A DNA stretch of 36,892 nt from Coriobacteriia bacterium (GCA_016933785.1 JAFGAG010000061.1:1-36892); one strand, 5' to 3'; shown: positions 7,691 through 15,723, numbered from the stretch's first letter. Numbers and translations are program-made. The notes: generated by a model from the letters alone, not told the origin.

Positions 7691-8380
7691 CTACGCGCGT
7701 CGTCGGCTCCGGCTACGCCTCCGTGACGCATACCAGGCGGGCAGCGCCAGCACGAGCCCCGCGACGAAACCACCGATGTGCGCGAACCATGCGGTGCCAC
7801 CGGTCGTAGCTGCCGCACCAAGGCTCGCGAGTCCGCTGCCGAGTTGCAGGACGAACCAGAAGCCGATCACGAGATACGCGGGGACCCGGGCGACCTCGAT
7901 GAAGAAGAACACGGGGATGATGGTCACGATCGACGCACCCGGGTAGAGCAGAAGGTAGGCTGCGAGCACGCCGGCCACCGCGCCGCTCGCACCGAGCATC
8001 GGGACCGTTGATGCCGGGGCGGTGACGATCTGCGCCGCGGCCGCGGCGACGCCAGAAACGAGGTAGAAGGCGATGAAGCGCACCGCGCCGAGTCTGTCCT
8101 CGATGTTGTTCCCGAAGATCCAGAGATACAGCATGTTGCCGATCAGGTGGATCCAGCCGGCATGCATGAACATCGACGTGAAGATGGTTGCGATCTGGTG
8201 TGGCGAGAACGGGTCGGCGAGCAATCGCGCGGGCACGATGGACCACCGGGCCCAGAACGCCTGTAGGCCCTGGGTCCCTAGGGTGTACTCGTAGATGAAG
8301 ACGCCGATGTTCGCGGCGATCAGTGCGAGCGTCACCCAGGGGATCGACCGGGTGGGATTCTCGTCACGTATGGGGATCAC
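7691..8380 (-). CDS. rhomboid family intramembrane serine protease
   Basis: A 229-aa, six- to seven-helix membrane protease. It shows the HAGWIHLIGNMLYLWIFG signature (73-90, with H78 and N82), catalytic S132 in GASGAVAGV and catalytic H201 in AHIGGFVAG, so the Ser-His dyad is intact. Rhomboids cut single-pass membrane proteins within the bilayer. It starts with GTG (minus strand at 8380); the ribosome site is weak (GGAG). The extreme C terminus is Arg/Ser-rich and cytoplasmic. It is divergent from lemA-htpX-lgt, an envelope proteolysis and lipoprotein cluster. Natural substrates cannot be told from sequence. Confidence 0.92.
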   Translation of the reverse strand: MIPIRDENPTRSIPWVTLALIAANIGVFIYEYTLGTQGLQAFWARWSIVPARLLADPFSPHQIATIFTSMFMHAGWIHLIGNMLYLWIFGNNIEDRLGAVRFIAFYLVSGVAAAAAQIVTAPASTVPMLGASGAVAGVLAAYLLLYPGASIVTIIPVFFFIEVARVPAYLVIGFWFVLQLGSGLASLGAAATTGGTAWFAHIGGFVAGLVLALPAWYASRRRSRSRRRA

Positions 8381-8425
8381 GGTGGTCGGCTCCGGGTCTC
8401 GTGTGGCGGGTGCACCTTCATGCCT

Positions 8426-8439
8426 GCGAACATGTTCGC
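8426..8439. promoter_or_regulatory. perfect 14-bp palindrome between rhomboid and lemA genes
   Basis: GCGAACATGTTCGC is an exact inverted repeat. On the minus strand it lies about 6 nt after a TACACT -10 (8450-8445), so it covers the predicted start site of the rhomboid transcript. This is a typical repressor operator position. It is not a canonical Gram-positive LexA box, because the GAAC/GTTC halves are 2 bp rather than 4 bp apart. Confidence 0.45.
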
Positions 8440-8538
8440 GGATGAGTGTACAGCAGGATGTATCGCACGCCGCTCTTAGGGTATCTTCGGACAGAGCACA
8501 CGCCGGCGTCGCCGGTGGGCGATCGAAGGAGGATGGTC

Positions 8539-9105
8539 ATGATGGGATGGGCGCTCCCGTGCATCGGAGGACTCGGCCTGCTGCTCGTCGTCGTGGTGGC
8601 TGCTGTCGTCGGCATCTACAACCGGCTCGTGACGCTGCGCAACCGCGTGAAGAACGCCTGGCAGCAGATAGATGTGCAGCTGCGCAGGCGCTACGACCTG
8701 ATCCCCAACCTGGTGGAGACGGTCAAGGCGTACGCCGCGCACGAGAAGGAGACGCTGCAGCAGGTCATCGAGGCGCGCAACGCAGCGATGAGCGCGCAGA
8801 CGGTGGCCGAGCACGGACAGGCTGAGAACGCACTCACCGGCACCCTCAAAAGCCTCTTCGCGCTGGCTGAGGCATACCCCGACCTCAAGGCCAATCAGAA
8901 CTTCATGATGTTGCAGGAAGAGCTCTCCGGTACCGAGTCGAAGATCGCCTTCGCGCGGCAGTTCTACAACGATGCGGTCATGTCGTACAACATCGCCCGC
9001 GAGACCTTCCCGTCCAACCTGCTCGCCGGCATGTTCGGTTTCGAGCCCGCCGAGGGCTTCGAGGTCGAGGGCGAGGCCCGCGAGGCAGTGAAGGTAGCGT
9101 TCTAG
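8539..9105 (+). CDS. lemA: LemA family protein
   Basis: A 188-aa single-pass membrane protein: N-terminal hydrophobic helix (about 5-27) and a helical extracytoplasmic domain. Family motifs are [47 protein letters not shown] (about 27-71), then the [56 protein letters not shown] core. The cellular role is unclear, but LemA is often encoded beside HtpX-type proteases, as here (3 nt). AAGGAGG at 8526-8532 best serves the ATG at 8539, with 6-nt spacing; ATGs at 8533 and 8542 are alternatives. Confidence 0.93.
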   Translation: MMGWALPCIGGLGLLLVVVVAAVVGIYNRLVTLRNRVKNAWQQIDVQLRRRYDLIPNLVETVKAYAAHEKETLQQVIEARNAAMSAQTVAEHGQAENALTGTLKSLFALAEAYPDLKANQNFMMLQEELSGTESKIAFARQFYNDAVMSYNIARETFPSNLLAGMFGFEPAEGFEVEGEAREAVKVAF

Positions 9106-9108
9106 ACC

Positions 9109-9993
9109 GTGTGGGACCAGATCTCATCGAACAAGTTCAAGAGTGCGGCGCTGATCGCGGTGTTCATCGCCCTCGTGGCACTCATCGGCTTTGTCTTCGG
9201 TCAGGTGACTGACTGGGGGTATCTCGGGCTGGTGCTCGCCCTTGGCGTTGCGCTGGCGATGTCCGTGGGGTCCTACTGGTTCTCCGACAAGATCGTGTTG
9301 TCGATGAGCCGCGCCCGGCCGGTCGATCGCGAGCTCGAGCCGTATCTGGTGAACACCGTCGAGGGCCTGTCCATCGCGGCCGGGCTGCCGGTGCCTCGTG
9401 CGTACGTCATCGACGACCCCGCGCCCAACGCGTTCGCCACCGGGCGCAACCCGGAGAACGCGGCTGTCGCCGTGACCTCCGGCCTGCTGGCGATGATGAA
9501 CCGCCAGGAGCTCGAGGGCGTCCTTGCGCACGAGCTCGCACACATAAAGAACTATGACACGCTCCTGCAGACCCTTGCGGCGGTTCTCGCCGGTTCGGTC
9601 ACACTGATCTCCGAGTGGATGCTGCGGAGCTTCTGGTGGGGCGGGCGCGACAGGAACCGCGACAGCGGGCAACTCGGCGCCATCCTGATGGTGGTGGCGA
9701 TCGTGCTCGCGCTTCTCTCGCCACTTGCGGCGACGCTCATACAGATGGCGATCTCGCGAAGGCGCGAGTTTCTTGCTGACGCCAGCGCTGCGATGCTGAC
9801 ACGGTACCCGCCGGGTCTTGCGAGTGCGCTGCGCAAGATCGGTGGCGACCAGAACCAGCTCCGCGCTGCGAACAAGGCCACGGAGTCGCTCTACATCGTG
9901 AACCCGCTCAGAGCGCGTGGCCGGGGAATGAACTCGCTGTTCAACACGCATCCGCCGCTCGCGGAGCGCATAGCACTTCTCGAGGCGATGTAG
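9109..9993 (+). CDS. htpX: HtpX-like M48 zinc metalloprotease
   Basis: A 294-aa inner-membrane protease. Two N-terminal membrane helices (about 13-31 and 36-57) precede the catalytic domain with HELAH (H141, E142, H145) and third ligand E220 in RRREFLADASA. A further helix pair lies between (about 155-210). The NTHPPLAERIALLEAM C terminus is typical. HtpX degrades damaged membrane proteins. It begins with GTG 3 nt after lemA and ends 1 nt before lgt, so lemA-htpX-lgt is a tight operon. Confidence 0.94.
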   Translation: MWDQISSNKFKSAALIAVFIALVALIGFVFGQVTDWGYLGLVLALGVALAMSVGSYWFSDKIVLSMSRARPVDRELEPYLVNTVEGLSIAAGLPVPRAYVIDDPAPNAFATGRNPENAAVAVTSGLLAMMNRQELEGVLAHELAHIKNYDTLLQTLAAVLAGSVTLISEWMLRSFWWGGRDRNRDSGQLGAILMVVAIVLALLSPLAATLIQMAISRRREFLADASAAMLTRYPPGLASALRKIGGDQNQLRAANKATESLYIVNPLRARGRGMNSLFNTHPPLAERIALLEAM

Positions 9994-9994
9994 C

Positions 9995-10864
9995 GTGCTG
10001 GCCTCGATAGCGTATCCGGCGATCGACCCGGTGGCTTTCGCCATCGGGCCGCTCGCCGTCCGCTGGTACGGATTGTCGTACGTGGTGGGGTTCATCCTCG
10101 CCGCGCTCGTCTTGCGCTCGCTCAATGAGCAGTGGGGCGTGGGACTGAGCACCGACGACATGCTCGACGCCGTGCTCGTGGCCGTCATCGGACTCGTTCT
10201 TGGCGCCCGGCTCGGCTACGTGCTCTTCTACGGGGTAGGCGCCTACTGGGCCGAACCCCTCTCGATCTTCGCGTTCTGGGATGGCGGCATGTCGTTCCAC
10301 GGCGGCCTCGTGGGCATCCTGGCCGCCGGTGCGTTCCTCGCCTGGCGCAAGGGCGTGCCGGCGCTTCGACTGTTCGACATGGGGGCTGTCGGCGCCCCCC
10401 TCGGCCTGCTGTTCGGCAGGCTCGCCAACTTCGTGAACGGCGAGCTGTGGGGCCGGGTCACCGACGCGCCGTGGGGGATGGTCTTCCCGCGCGCACCGGG
10501 CGGTCTGCCACGTCACCCGTCGCAGCTCTACGAGGCGCTGCTCGAGGGCCTGGTGCTCTTTCTCGTACTCTGGGCGCTGTCACGCCGCAAGCGCGCAGAC
10601 GGGTTCATGATCGGCACGATGATCGGACTCTACGGCGTCTTCCGTATCGTGGCCGAGTTCTTCCGCGAGCCGGACATACAACTCGGTTTCATGGCCGGTG
10701 ACTTCACGATGGGACAGCTTCTGAGCGTGCCGATGGTGGTTGCCGGCGCGTGGCTGGTGTGGCGGGCGGCGAGGCGATCGATGGGTGAGGATGAGGCGGC
10801 TGGGGCTGCAGCCGGGACCGCACGCTCCGATGGGCCTGATGACGGACCCGGCGACGCCACCTAG
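9995..10864 (+). CDS. lgt: prolipoprotein diacylglyceryl transferase
   Basis: Transfers diacylglycerol from phosphatidylglycerol to the lipobox cysteine of prelipoproteins in the membrane. At 289 aa with seven or so helices it fits the family. Signature residues are H102 in MSFHGGLVG, R142, N145 and E150 in GRLANFVNGELWG, the RHPSQLYEALLEG block (173-185) and YGVFRIVAEFFREPD. The last 30 residues are Ala/Gly/Asp-rich and probably disordered. It starts with GTG 1 nt after htpX. At least two lipoproteins in this window (11226 and 18172) would be its substrates. Confidence 0.95.
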   Translation: MLASIAYPAIDPVAFAIGPLAVRWYGLSYVVGFILAALVLRSLNEQWGVGLSTDDMLDAVLVAVIGLVLGARLGYVLFYGVGAYWAEPLSIFAFWDGGMSFHGGLVGILAAGAFLAWRKGVPALRLFDMGAVGAPLGLLFGRLANFVNGELWGRVTDAPWGMVFPRAPGGLPRHPSQLYEALLEGLVLFLVLWALSRRKRADGFMIGTMIGLYGVFRIVAEFFREPDIQLGFMAGDFTMGQLLSVPMVVAGAWLVWRAARRSMGEDEAAGAAAGTARSDGPDDGPGDAT

Positions 10865-11058
10865 GCGCAGGGGTCGGCCATCCAGCAGGGCGAATCGCGG
10901 TGGATGCACTTCATCGCCTCACCGGGGGCGAGACGGCGGAGGGGCTGGCAGCGAGTGCAGAAGAACTGCGGAAGTCCGCCGACGACGTCCTTCACGTCCG
11001 GATCCTCATATGCCTGCGGATCCTGTTGTTCGAGTATGTGGAGCAGGTAGCACGGCAT
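10861..11058 (-). CDS. 65-aa Cys-containing mini-protein of unknown function
   Basis: A small protein with cysteines C3, C34, C37, C51, C58 and C64; C34-x2-C37-x13-C51-x6-C58 could bind a metal. I do not recognise it. It is supported by a minus-strand GGAGG 6 nt before the ATG and a TATACT -10 (11088-11083). Its stop overlaps the convergent lgt stop. A 109-aa plus-strand frame over the same bases has no good ribosome site and low-complexity content, so this strand is preferred. A 14-bp palindrome lies just upstream. Confidence 0.6.
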   Translation of the reverse strand: MPCYLLHILEQQDPQAYEDPDVKDVVGGLPQFFCTRCQPLRRLAPGEAMKCIHRDSPCWMADPCA

Positions 11059-11099
11059 CGTGGCCTCCGTCGTCCGGTCTCGAGTATACGTCCAGACCT

Positions 11100-11113
11100 G
11101 CAGACGCGTCTGC
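11100..11113. promoter_or_regulatory. perfect 14-bp palindrome upstream of the 65-aa gene
   Basis: GCAGACGCGTCTGC is an exact inverted repeat about 12 bp upstream of the TATACT -10 of the minus-strand mini-protein gene, in the position of its -35. It could be an operator; it could also act on the plus-strand lipoprotein promoter about 57 bp away. Confidence 0.4.
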
Positions 11114-11169
11114 CTCCGGTGTGCGCTGCGATCGACGGTGACGTCGTGTTGACGGCGCCCACCGTTCGA

Positions 11170-11198
11170 TTGACCCGCCCAGGGCGTCTCCCTATGCT
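11170..11198 (+). promoter_or_regulatory. sigma-70 promoter of the DUF3048 lipoprotein gene
   Basis: TTGACC (11170-11175) and TATGCT (11193-11198) are separated by exactly 17 bp, the best -35/-10 pair in the window. The predicted start is near 11205, followed by GAAGGAGG at 11211-11218. Confidence 0.7.
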
Positions 11199-11225
11199 GG
11201 TCCCTGACCCGAAGGAGGACTCTTC

Positions 11226-12272
11226 ATGACCCGACGTATCGTCTCGGTGCTCATCGCGCTGATGTTCTTGCTGGTGGGTGGCGCCGGGTGCGCTCCCGAG
11301 GTTGAGACCGAGGTCGTCTCGAACTGGCCTGAAGCCACGGACGAGCGACCCGAGGAGAAGCCCGCCGAGCCGATCGTGTGGCCGCTCACCGGGCTTGAGG
11401 CTCCTTCGGCTGACGCCATCGCGCAGCGGATCGTCTCCGTGAAGATAGAGAACTCGCGTGAGGCGCGCCCGCAGTCGAACCTGCAGCTCGCCGACGTCGT
11501 CTATGAGACCGTGACCGAGGGTGGCATCACGCGGTTCAATGCGATGTTCCACTCGGAGGCGCCCACCGTCGTAGGCCCGGTGCGCTCGGCACGGCTCTCG
11601 GACACGGACATCGTTCCGCAGTACGATGCGCTGTTCTGCTTCTCCGGCGCGAGCCAGTCGGTCAACGCCAAAGTGCGCGCGAGCGGTGTCGACAACCTGA
11701 GCGAGGACGTGGGCGTCACGAAGCCGTTCACCCGTTCGAGCGAGCGGCCGAGGCCGCACAATCTCTATGCATCGATCCCTGAGCTTCGGGCCGAGGCCGA
11801 GCGCCGCGGAATGGCGACGACTGCGCAGGTCGCAGCGTTCGCGTTCGAGAAGCCGTCATCGGCGGCGACGGGCACGCCGGTCGCATCGGTGGACATACCC
11901 TTCTCCTCCTACAACAAGGTGACCTGGACCTACGACAGTGCCGCCAACTCGTATCTGCGCGCCAACAACGGCACGCCGTTCACCGACGATGCGACGGGCA
12001 AGCAGGTCTCCGCCCGCAACGTGGTCGTCCTGTGGGCGCAATACATCCCCGCCAGCCAGGACAAGGTGGGCAGCACGACCTACGACATCCAGCTCACCGG
12101 TAGCGGCCGCGCCACCGTGTTCCGGGACGGGCAGGCCTTCAACGGTACGTGGGAGGCCGGAGCCGACGCGCCACCGGTCTTCAAGGCGGAGGATGGTACG
12201 CAGATCAAGTTGCGTGCGGGCAACACCTGGTTCCAGGTGGTCAACACCTCGGTCAACATCGCGATGAAGTAG
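11226..12272 (+). CDS. DUF3048 domain lipoprotein (YerB-like)
   Basis: A 348-aa secreted lipoprotein. It has a signal peptide (MTRRIVSVLIALMFLLVGG) and lipobox cysteine C22 (GAGC), an acidic Glu/Pro linker, then the two-part DUF3048 domain: WPLTGLEAP...VSVKIENSREARPQSNLQLADVVYETVTEGGITRFNAMFHSEAP...GPVRSARLSD, and a C-terminal half from about 205. The family (B. subtilis YerB) is of unknown function. The strong promoter and GAAGGAGG ribosome site (7 nt before ATG) suggest steady expression. Its lipid anchor would be added by Lgt encoded just upstream. Confidence 0.9.
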   Translation: MTRRIVSVLIALMFLLVGGAGCAPEVETEVVSNWPEATDERPEEKPAEPIVWPLTGLEAPSADAIAQRIVSVKIENSREARPQSNLQLADVVYETVTEGGITRFNAMFHSEAPTVVGPVRSARLSDTDIVPQYDALFCFSGASQSVNAKVRASGVDNLSEDVGVTKPFTRSSERPRPHNLYASIPELRAEAERRGMATTAQVAAFAFEKPSSAATGTPVASVDIPFSSYNKVTWTYDSAANSYLRANNGTPFTDDATGKQVSARNVVVLWAQYIPASQDKVGSTTYDIQLTGSGRATVFRDGQAFNGTWEAGADAPPVFKAEDGTQIKLRAGNTWFQVVNTSVNIAMK

Positions 12273-12295
12273 CGCCCTGCTCGCGTGCGCCGAGG

Positions 12296-12324
12296 TTGTT
12301 CGTGTGGGCGTGCGCGGGTAGAAT
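12296..12324 (+). promoter_or_regulatory. sigma-70 promoter of pdxS-pdxT
   Basis: TTGTTC (12296-12301), a 17-bp spacer and TAGAAT (12319-12324). The predicted start is near 12331, giving a 60-nt leader with a GC hairpin CCGCCG-GGACG-CGGCGG at 12340-12356. Confidence 0.65.
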
Positions 12325-12390
12325 CTGAAAGCCATCACCCCGCCGGGACGCGGCGGCGTACCCCACTTCTTCGAGGAGCGAGCGCATCTG

Positions 12391-13284
12391 ATGAACGAGA
12401 ATCCCACCACCGGCACGCTACGTGTCAAGACTGGTCTTGCCGAGATGCTCAAGGGTGGCGTCATCATGGACGTCGTCACGCCTGAGCAGGCGAAGATCGC
12501 CGAGGACGCAGGTGCCGTCGCGGTCATGTCACTCGAGCGTGTTCCCGCTGACATCCGCGCCGCGGGGGGTGTCGCCCGTATGGCCGATCCCACCATCGTC
12601 GAGGCGATCGTCGGGTCCGTCTCCATCCCGGTCATGGCCAAGTGCCGCATCGGCCACTTCGTCGAGGCGCAGGTACTGCAGTCTCTTGGCGTCGATTACC
12701 TCGATGAGTCCGAGGTGCTCACCCCGGCCGATGAGGAGTACCACATCGACAAGTGGGACTTCACCGTCCCCTTCGTGTGCGGTGCCCGCAACCTCGGTGA
12801 GGCCCTTCGCCGCATCGGCGAAGGGGCGGCGATGATCCGCACCAAGGGTGAGCCGGGAACCGGTAACGTCGTCGAGGCAGTGCGCCACATGCGCACGATG
12901 CTCGATGAGATCGCGTGGGTGGCGGGGCTTCGCTCCGAGCAGCTCTTCGGGGCCGCCAAGGACCTGCAGGCACCATACGAGCTCGTGAAGTGGGTCCACG
13001 AGCACGGCACGCTGCCCGTTGTGAACTTCTCCGCCGGTGGGATCGCGACGCCCGCCGACGCCGCGCTCATGATGCAGCTCGGCTGTGACGGCGTGTTCGT
13101 CGGCAGTGGCATCTTCAAGAGCGGCGATCCCGTGAAGCGGGCGCGCGCCATAGTCGAGGCGACCACGCACTACAACGACCCGGATGTCATCGCCCGCGTC
13201 TCGCGCGACCTCGGTGAGGCCATGGTAGGGATCAACATCTCCGATATCCCTGACGCCGAGCGTATGCAGGAGCGGGGCTGGTAG
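12391..13284 (+). CDS. pdxS: pyridoxal 5'-phosphate synthase, PdxS lyase subunit
   Basis: Makes PLP from ribose 5-phosphate, glyceraldehyde 3-phosphate and PdxT-supplied ammonia, in the DXP-independent route. The 297-aa TIM barrel is nearly complete in its signature: [45 protein letters not shown], the Schiff-base lysine in [13 protein letters not shown], the second lysine in [11 protein letters not shown], and [31 protein letters not shown]. The ATG at 12391 lies 12 nt after GAGGAG, a somewhat long spacing. The pdxT gene follows 2 nt after the stop. Confidence 0.98.
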   Translation: MNENPTTGTLRVKTGLAEMLKGGVIMDVVTPEQAKIAEDAGAVAVMSLERVPADIRAAGGVARMADPTIVEAIVGSVSIPVMAKCRIGHFVEAQVLQSLGVDYLDESEVLTPADEEYHIDKWDFTVPFVCGARNLGEALRRIGEGAAMIRTKGEPGTGNVVEAVRHMRTMLDEIAWVAGLRSEQLFGAAKDLQAPYELVKWVHEHGTLPVVNFSAGGIATPADAALMMQLGCDGVFVGSGIFKSGDPVKRARAIVEATTHYNDPDVIARVSRDLGEAMVGINISDIPDAERMQERGW

Positions 13285-13286
13285 TC

Positions 13287-13865
13287 GTGCGTGTCGGCGT
13301 CCTCGCGCTCCAGGGCGCGTTCAGAGAACATATCCTGGTGCTCGAGGCGCTTGCTTCGTCGACGGTGGCCGTCCGGCTGCCCGTACAGCTGGAGGGTCTC
13401 GACGGATTGGTGATCCCAGGCGGTGAGTCAACCGCGATCGCCAAACTCATGCGCACGTACGGATTCTACGAGGCGATCCGTGACGCATGCGCACAGGGTA
13501 TGGCGGTGTGGGGTACCTGCGCGGGCGCGATCCTCATGGCGCGAGAGATCGGTGACGCCAGGCCCGACCAGGAGCCACTCGGACTGATGGATATCGTGGT
13601 GCAGCGGAACGCCTATGGCCGTCAGGTCGACTCGTTCGAGGCGCCGCTGCACTTCGCGCACATCGGCGAACCGTTCCCCGGTGTCTTCATCCGCGCCCCA
13701 TACATCGAGCGGGTCGGCGAGGGCGTCGAGATCCTCGCCAGGCATGACGGCCGCATCGTGGCGGCGCATGGAGGCCGTATGCTGGCCACCACCTTCCATC
13801 CGGAACTCACCGGGGACCCTCGCGTCCACCGGTATTTCATCGAGCGCGTCATCGCGGCACAGTAG
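13287..13865 (+). CDS. pdxT: pyridoxal 5'-phosphate synthase, PdxT glutaminase subunit
   Basis: A 192-aa class I glutamine amidotransferase that hydrolyses glutamine and channels ammonia to PdxS. The catalytic triad is C78 in WGTCAGAI, H171 and E173 in TTFHPELTGD. Other family motifs are GVLALQGAFREH at the start and IPGGESTAIAKLM (43-55). The GTG start lies 2 nt after pdxS, so the two subunits are probably translated in a coupled way. yebC follows after 12 nt. Confidence 0.97.
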   Translation: MRVGVLALQGAFREHILVLEALASSTVAVRLPVQLEGLDGLVIPGGESTAIAKLMRTYGFYEAIRDACAQGMAVWGTCAGAILMAREIGDARPDQEPLGLMDIVVQRNAYGRQVDSFEAPLHFAHIGEPFPGVFIRAPYIERVGEGVEILARHDGRIVAAHGGRMLATTFHPELTGDPRVHRYFIERVIAAQ

Positions 13866-13877
13866 AAGGGACCCCTC

Positions 13878-14636
13878 ATGTCCGGACACTCCAAGTGGGC
13901 GACCACCAAGCACCGCAAGGCGGCGGTCGATGCGAAGCGCTCGGCGCTGTTCTCAAAGCTGACGCGCGTGATCACCGTGGCCGCCAAGACCGGCGGCGAC
14001 CCGAACCCCGAGAACAACGCCTCGCTCGCCGCGGCGATCGCCAAGGCGAAGTCGTACTCGCTCCCGAAGGACAAGATAGACATCGCCATCAAGAAGGCCT
14101 TCGGGGCGGGCGCGGATGCGGCGAACTTCGAAGAAGTCGTCTATGAGGGGTATGGCGCGGCGGGTGTGGCGATCTACGTGGAGGCGCTCACCGACAACCG
14201 CAACCGAACGGCGGCAGACGTGCGGGCAGCGTTCACGCGTGCCGGAGGCAACCTGGGCGCGACCGGTTCCGTGGCCTTCCAGTTCGAGCGGCGTGGCGAG
14301 ATCGCTGTCGATGCCGAGGGTGCCCCCGATGAGGACGAACTCATGCTGCTGGTGGCGGATGCGGGTGGGGACGACCTCGAGGCCATCGACGACGGATACG
14401 TCGTCTACACCACGCCGGCGGACGTCATGCGGGTGAAGGCCACACTCGAGGAGGCCGGGGTGCCGGTCAAGGGTGCGGAACTGGTGATGGAGCCGATCAC
14501 GCCGACGGCGGTGACGGTGGAGGATGCGAAGAAGGTGCTCCGCCTCGTCGACAGGCTCGAGGAGTCCGACGATATCCAGACGGTGTACCACACGATGGAG
14601 CTCACAGACGAGATCGCCGCGGCGCTGGACGAGTGA
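13878..14636 (+). CDS. yebC: YebC/PmpR family protein
   Basis: A 252-aa YebC-family protein. The invariant start MSGHSKWATTKHRKAAVDAKR is present, followed by FSKLTRVITVAAKTGGDPNPENN, PKDKIDIAIKKAFGAG, VVYEGYGAAGVAIYVEALTDNRNRT and GNLGATGSVAFQFERRG. Members were described as transcription regulators and, more recently, as ribosome-associated factors that relieve stalling; which role applies here cannot be told. It follows pdxT by 12 nt and precedes the ruv genes, the usual yebC-ruvC neighbourhood, although a minus-strand gene intervenes. Confidence 0.96.
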   Translation: MSGHSKWATTKHRKAAVDAKRSALFSKLTRVITVAAKTGGDPNPENNASLAAAIAKAKSYSLPKDKIDIAIKKAFGAGADAANFEEVVYEGYGAAGVAIYVEALTDNRNRTAADVRAAFTRAGGNLGATGSVAFQFERRGEIAVDAEGAPDEDELMLLVADAGGDDLEAIDDGYVVYTTPADVMRVKATLEEAGVPVKGAELVMEPITPTAVTVEDAKKVLRLVDRLEESDDIQTVYHTMELTDEIAAALDE

Positions 14637-14659
14637 TCGGATCTCTCCCGGCGCTGTAC

Positions 14660-15097
14660 TCAGTACACGTTGACCCGCTTGGTCTCGGCGACGCTCACCT
14701 TGACCCCTGAAGGTGAGTACCACGTCGAGGAGGGGGCGCCGTCTATCAGTCCAAGGATAGGCGCCGCGAGGACGGTCCCCTGGACCGGGACGCTGACCTC
14801 GATCGCCAGCTGCACGACTCGGCTAGACGGGGTCTCGCCGGACTGCTGGCTGTACGACTCGACGGTCGCTCCGAAGGCTGCAGCGCCATCGATCGCGGCC
14901 TGGCGTCCGCTGTCCGGGACGTCGGGCGTCGCACCAGCGGCTGTCATCGCGGCCGTCATGGCGGCGTTGATCGCGTCTCCCGCCGCCATGAACGCGGGAA
15001 CGACCTTGAGCGCGTCGTTGCCGACGACCCCGATCACGGCCAGGGTGATCGTGATCCGCAGGATCCGGCGCAGAAGCACTCGAACGGGTGCGTGCAT
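14660..15097 (-). CDS. single-pass membrane protein of unknown function
   Basis: A 145-aa protein with an Arg-rich N terminus and one hydrophobic helix (about 12-30: RILRITITLAVIGVVGN), then an Ala/Met/Thr-rich helical stretch and a predicted extracytoplasmic beta-rich domain ending SSTWYSPSGVKVSVAETKRVNVY. I do not recognise the family; a pilus- or stalk-like role is possible but unproven. ATG at 15097 is preferred to a GTG at 15118 because GAGAGG lies 6-7 nt before it. It is divergent from ruvC and convergent with yebC. Confidence 0.7.
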   Translation of the reverse strand: MHAPVRVLLRRILRITITLAVIGVVGNDALKVVPAFMAAGDAINAAMTAAMTAAGATPDVPDSGRQAAIDGAAAFGATVESYSQQSGETPSSRVVQLAIEVSVPVQGTVLAAPILGLIDGAPSSTWYSPSGVKVSVAETKRVNVY

Positions 15098-15148
15098 CGT
15101 CTGCCTCTCGTGCTGCACGGGTGTGTAGGATGAGTATCGGCACCTCCC

Positions 15149-15166
15149 GCCGGTAGCTGAACCGGC
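15149..15166. promoter_or_regulatory. inverted repeat in the divergent ruvC region
   Basis: GCCGGT-AGCTGA-ACCGGC is a perfect 6-bp inverted repeat with a 6-bp centre, 3 nt upstream of the predicted ruvC -35. It may be an operator shared by the divergent genes. Confidence 0.3.
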
Positions 15167-15169
15167 TGC

Positions 15170-15198
15170 TTTACCAGGTCATGGCCGCGCGCTATCCT
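15170..15198 (+). promoter_or_regulatory. sigma-70 promoter of ruvC
   Basis: TTTACC (15170-15175), 17-bp spacer, TATCCT (15193-15198). Start expected near 15205, 30 nt before the GTG. No SOS-type LexA box is seen nearby. Confidence 0.5.
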
Positions 15199-15234
15199 GA
15201 ACATACGTTCGATTGTCGCCTGTGGGGAGACCGT

Positions 15235-15723
15235 GTGATCGTTCTGGGTATCGACCCGGGCCTGAAGAACACCGGGTGGGGCGTCATCGAGCAGCGCGGC
15301 GGTTCGCTGTCGTGCATCGCTTACGGCTGCATCGTGACGGACACCCGTGCGCCGGTCGCCGTTCGGCTTGCCGATATCCATGCAGGAGTCGTTGGCGTCA
15401 TCGAGCGGTACCGGCCGACCGGATGCGGCATCGAAAGCGTCTACTTCTCGAACAACGCGAAGACTGCGTTCGCGACGGGCCAGGCCAGGGGCGTCGCGCT
15501 CCTGGCGGTCGCGGGCATGGAGGTCGGGGAGTACGGGCCTGGCGAGATCAAGCTTTCCATAGTCGGTTCCGGTGGTGCTGATAAGGAGCAGGTGCAGTAC
15601 ATGGTGCGCGCGATACTCGGACTACCCGAGGTGCCTCGACCCGACCACGCGGCCGATGCTCTGGCTGCCGCCATCACGCATGTGAACATGCGTATCCTCC
15701 GGCTGGCGGGGGGTGTAGGGTGA
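15235..15723 (+). CDS. ruvC: Holliday junction resolvase RuvC
   Basis: Cuts Holliday junctions during recombinational repair. The 162-aa RNase H-fold nuclease has D7 (LGIDPGLKNTGWGV), E67 (GIESVY), and the C-terminal PDHAADALAAAITH with H138 and D141. E. coli has Asp where this protein has H138; Thermus RuvC also uses His, so activity is expected. GTG at 15235 is chosen over an upstream in-frame ATG at 15181 because the family starts here, GGGGAGA lies 4 nt before it and the predicted promoter lies between them. It overlaps ruvA by 4 nt. Confidence 0.96.
   Translation: MIVLGIDPGLKNTGWGVIEQRGGSLSCIAYGCIVTDTRAPVAVRLADIHAGVVGVIERYRPTGCGIESVYFSNNAKTAFATGQARGVALLAVAGMEVGEYGPGEIKLSIVGSGGADKEQVQYMVRAILGLPEVPRPDHAADALAAAITHVNMRILRLAGGVG

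Noticed and set aside
8426-8439. LexA/SOS box in the rhomboid-lemA region
   Set aside because: The halves read GAAC and GTTC, but they are separated by 2 bp instead of the 4 bp required for Gram-positive LexA sites.
10900-11229. 109-aa plus-strand frame between lgt and the DUF3048 gene
   Set aside because: No ribosome site, ends inside the next gene's start region, and overlaps a better supported minus-strand gene.
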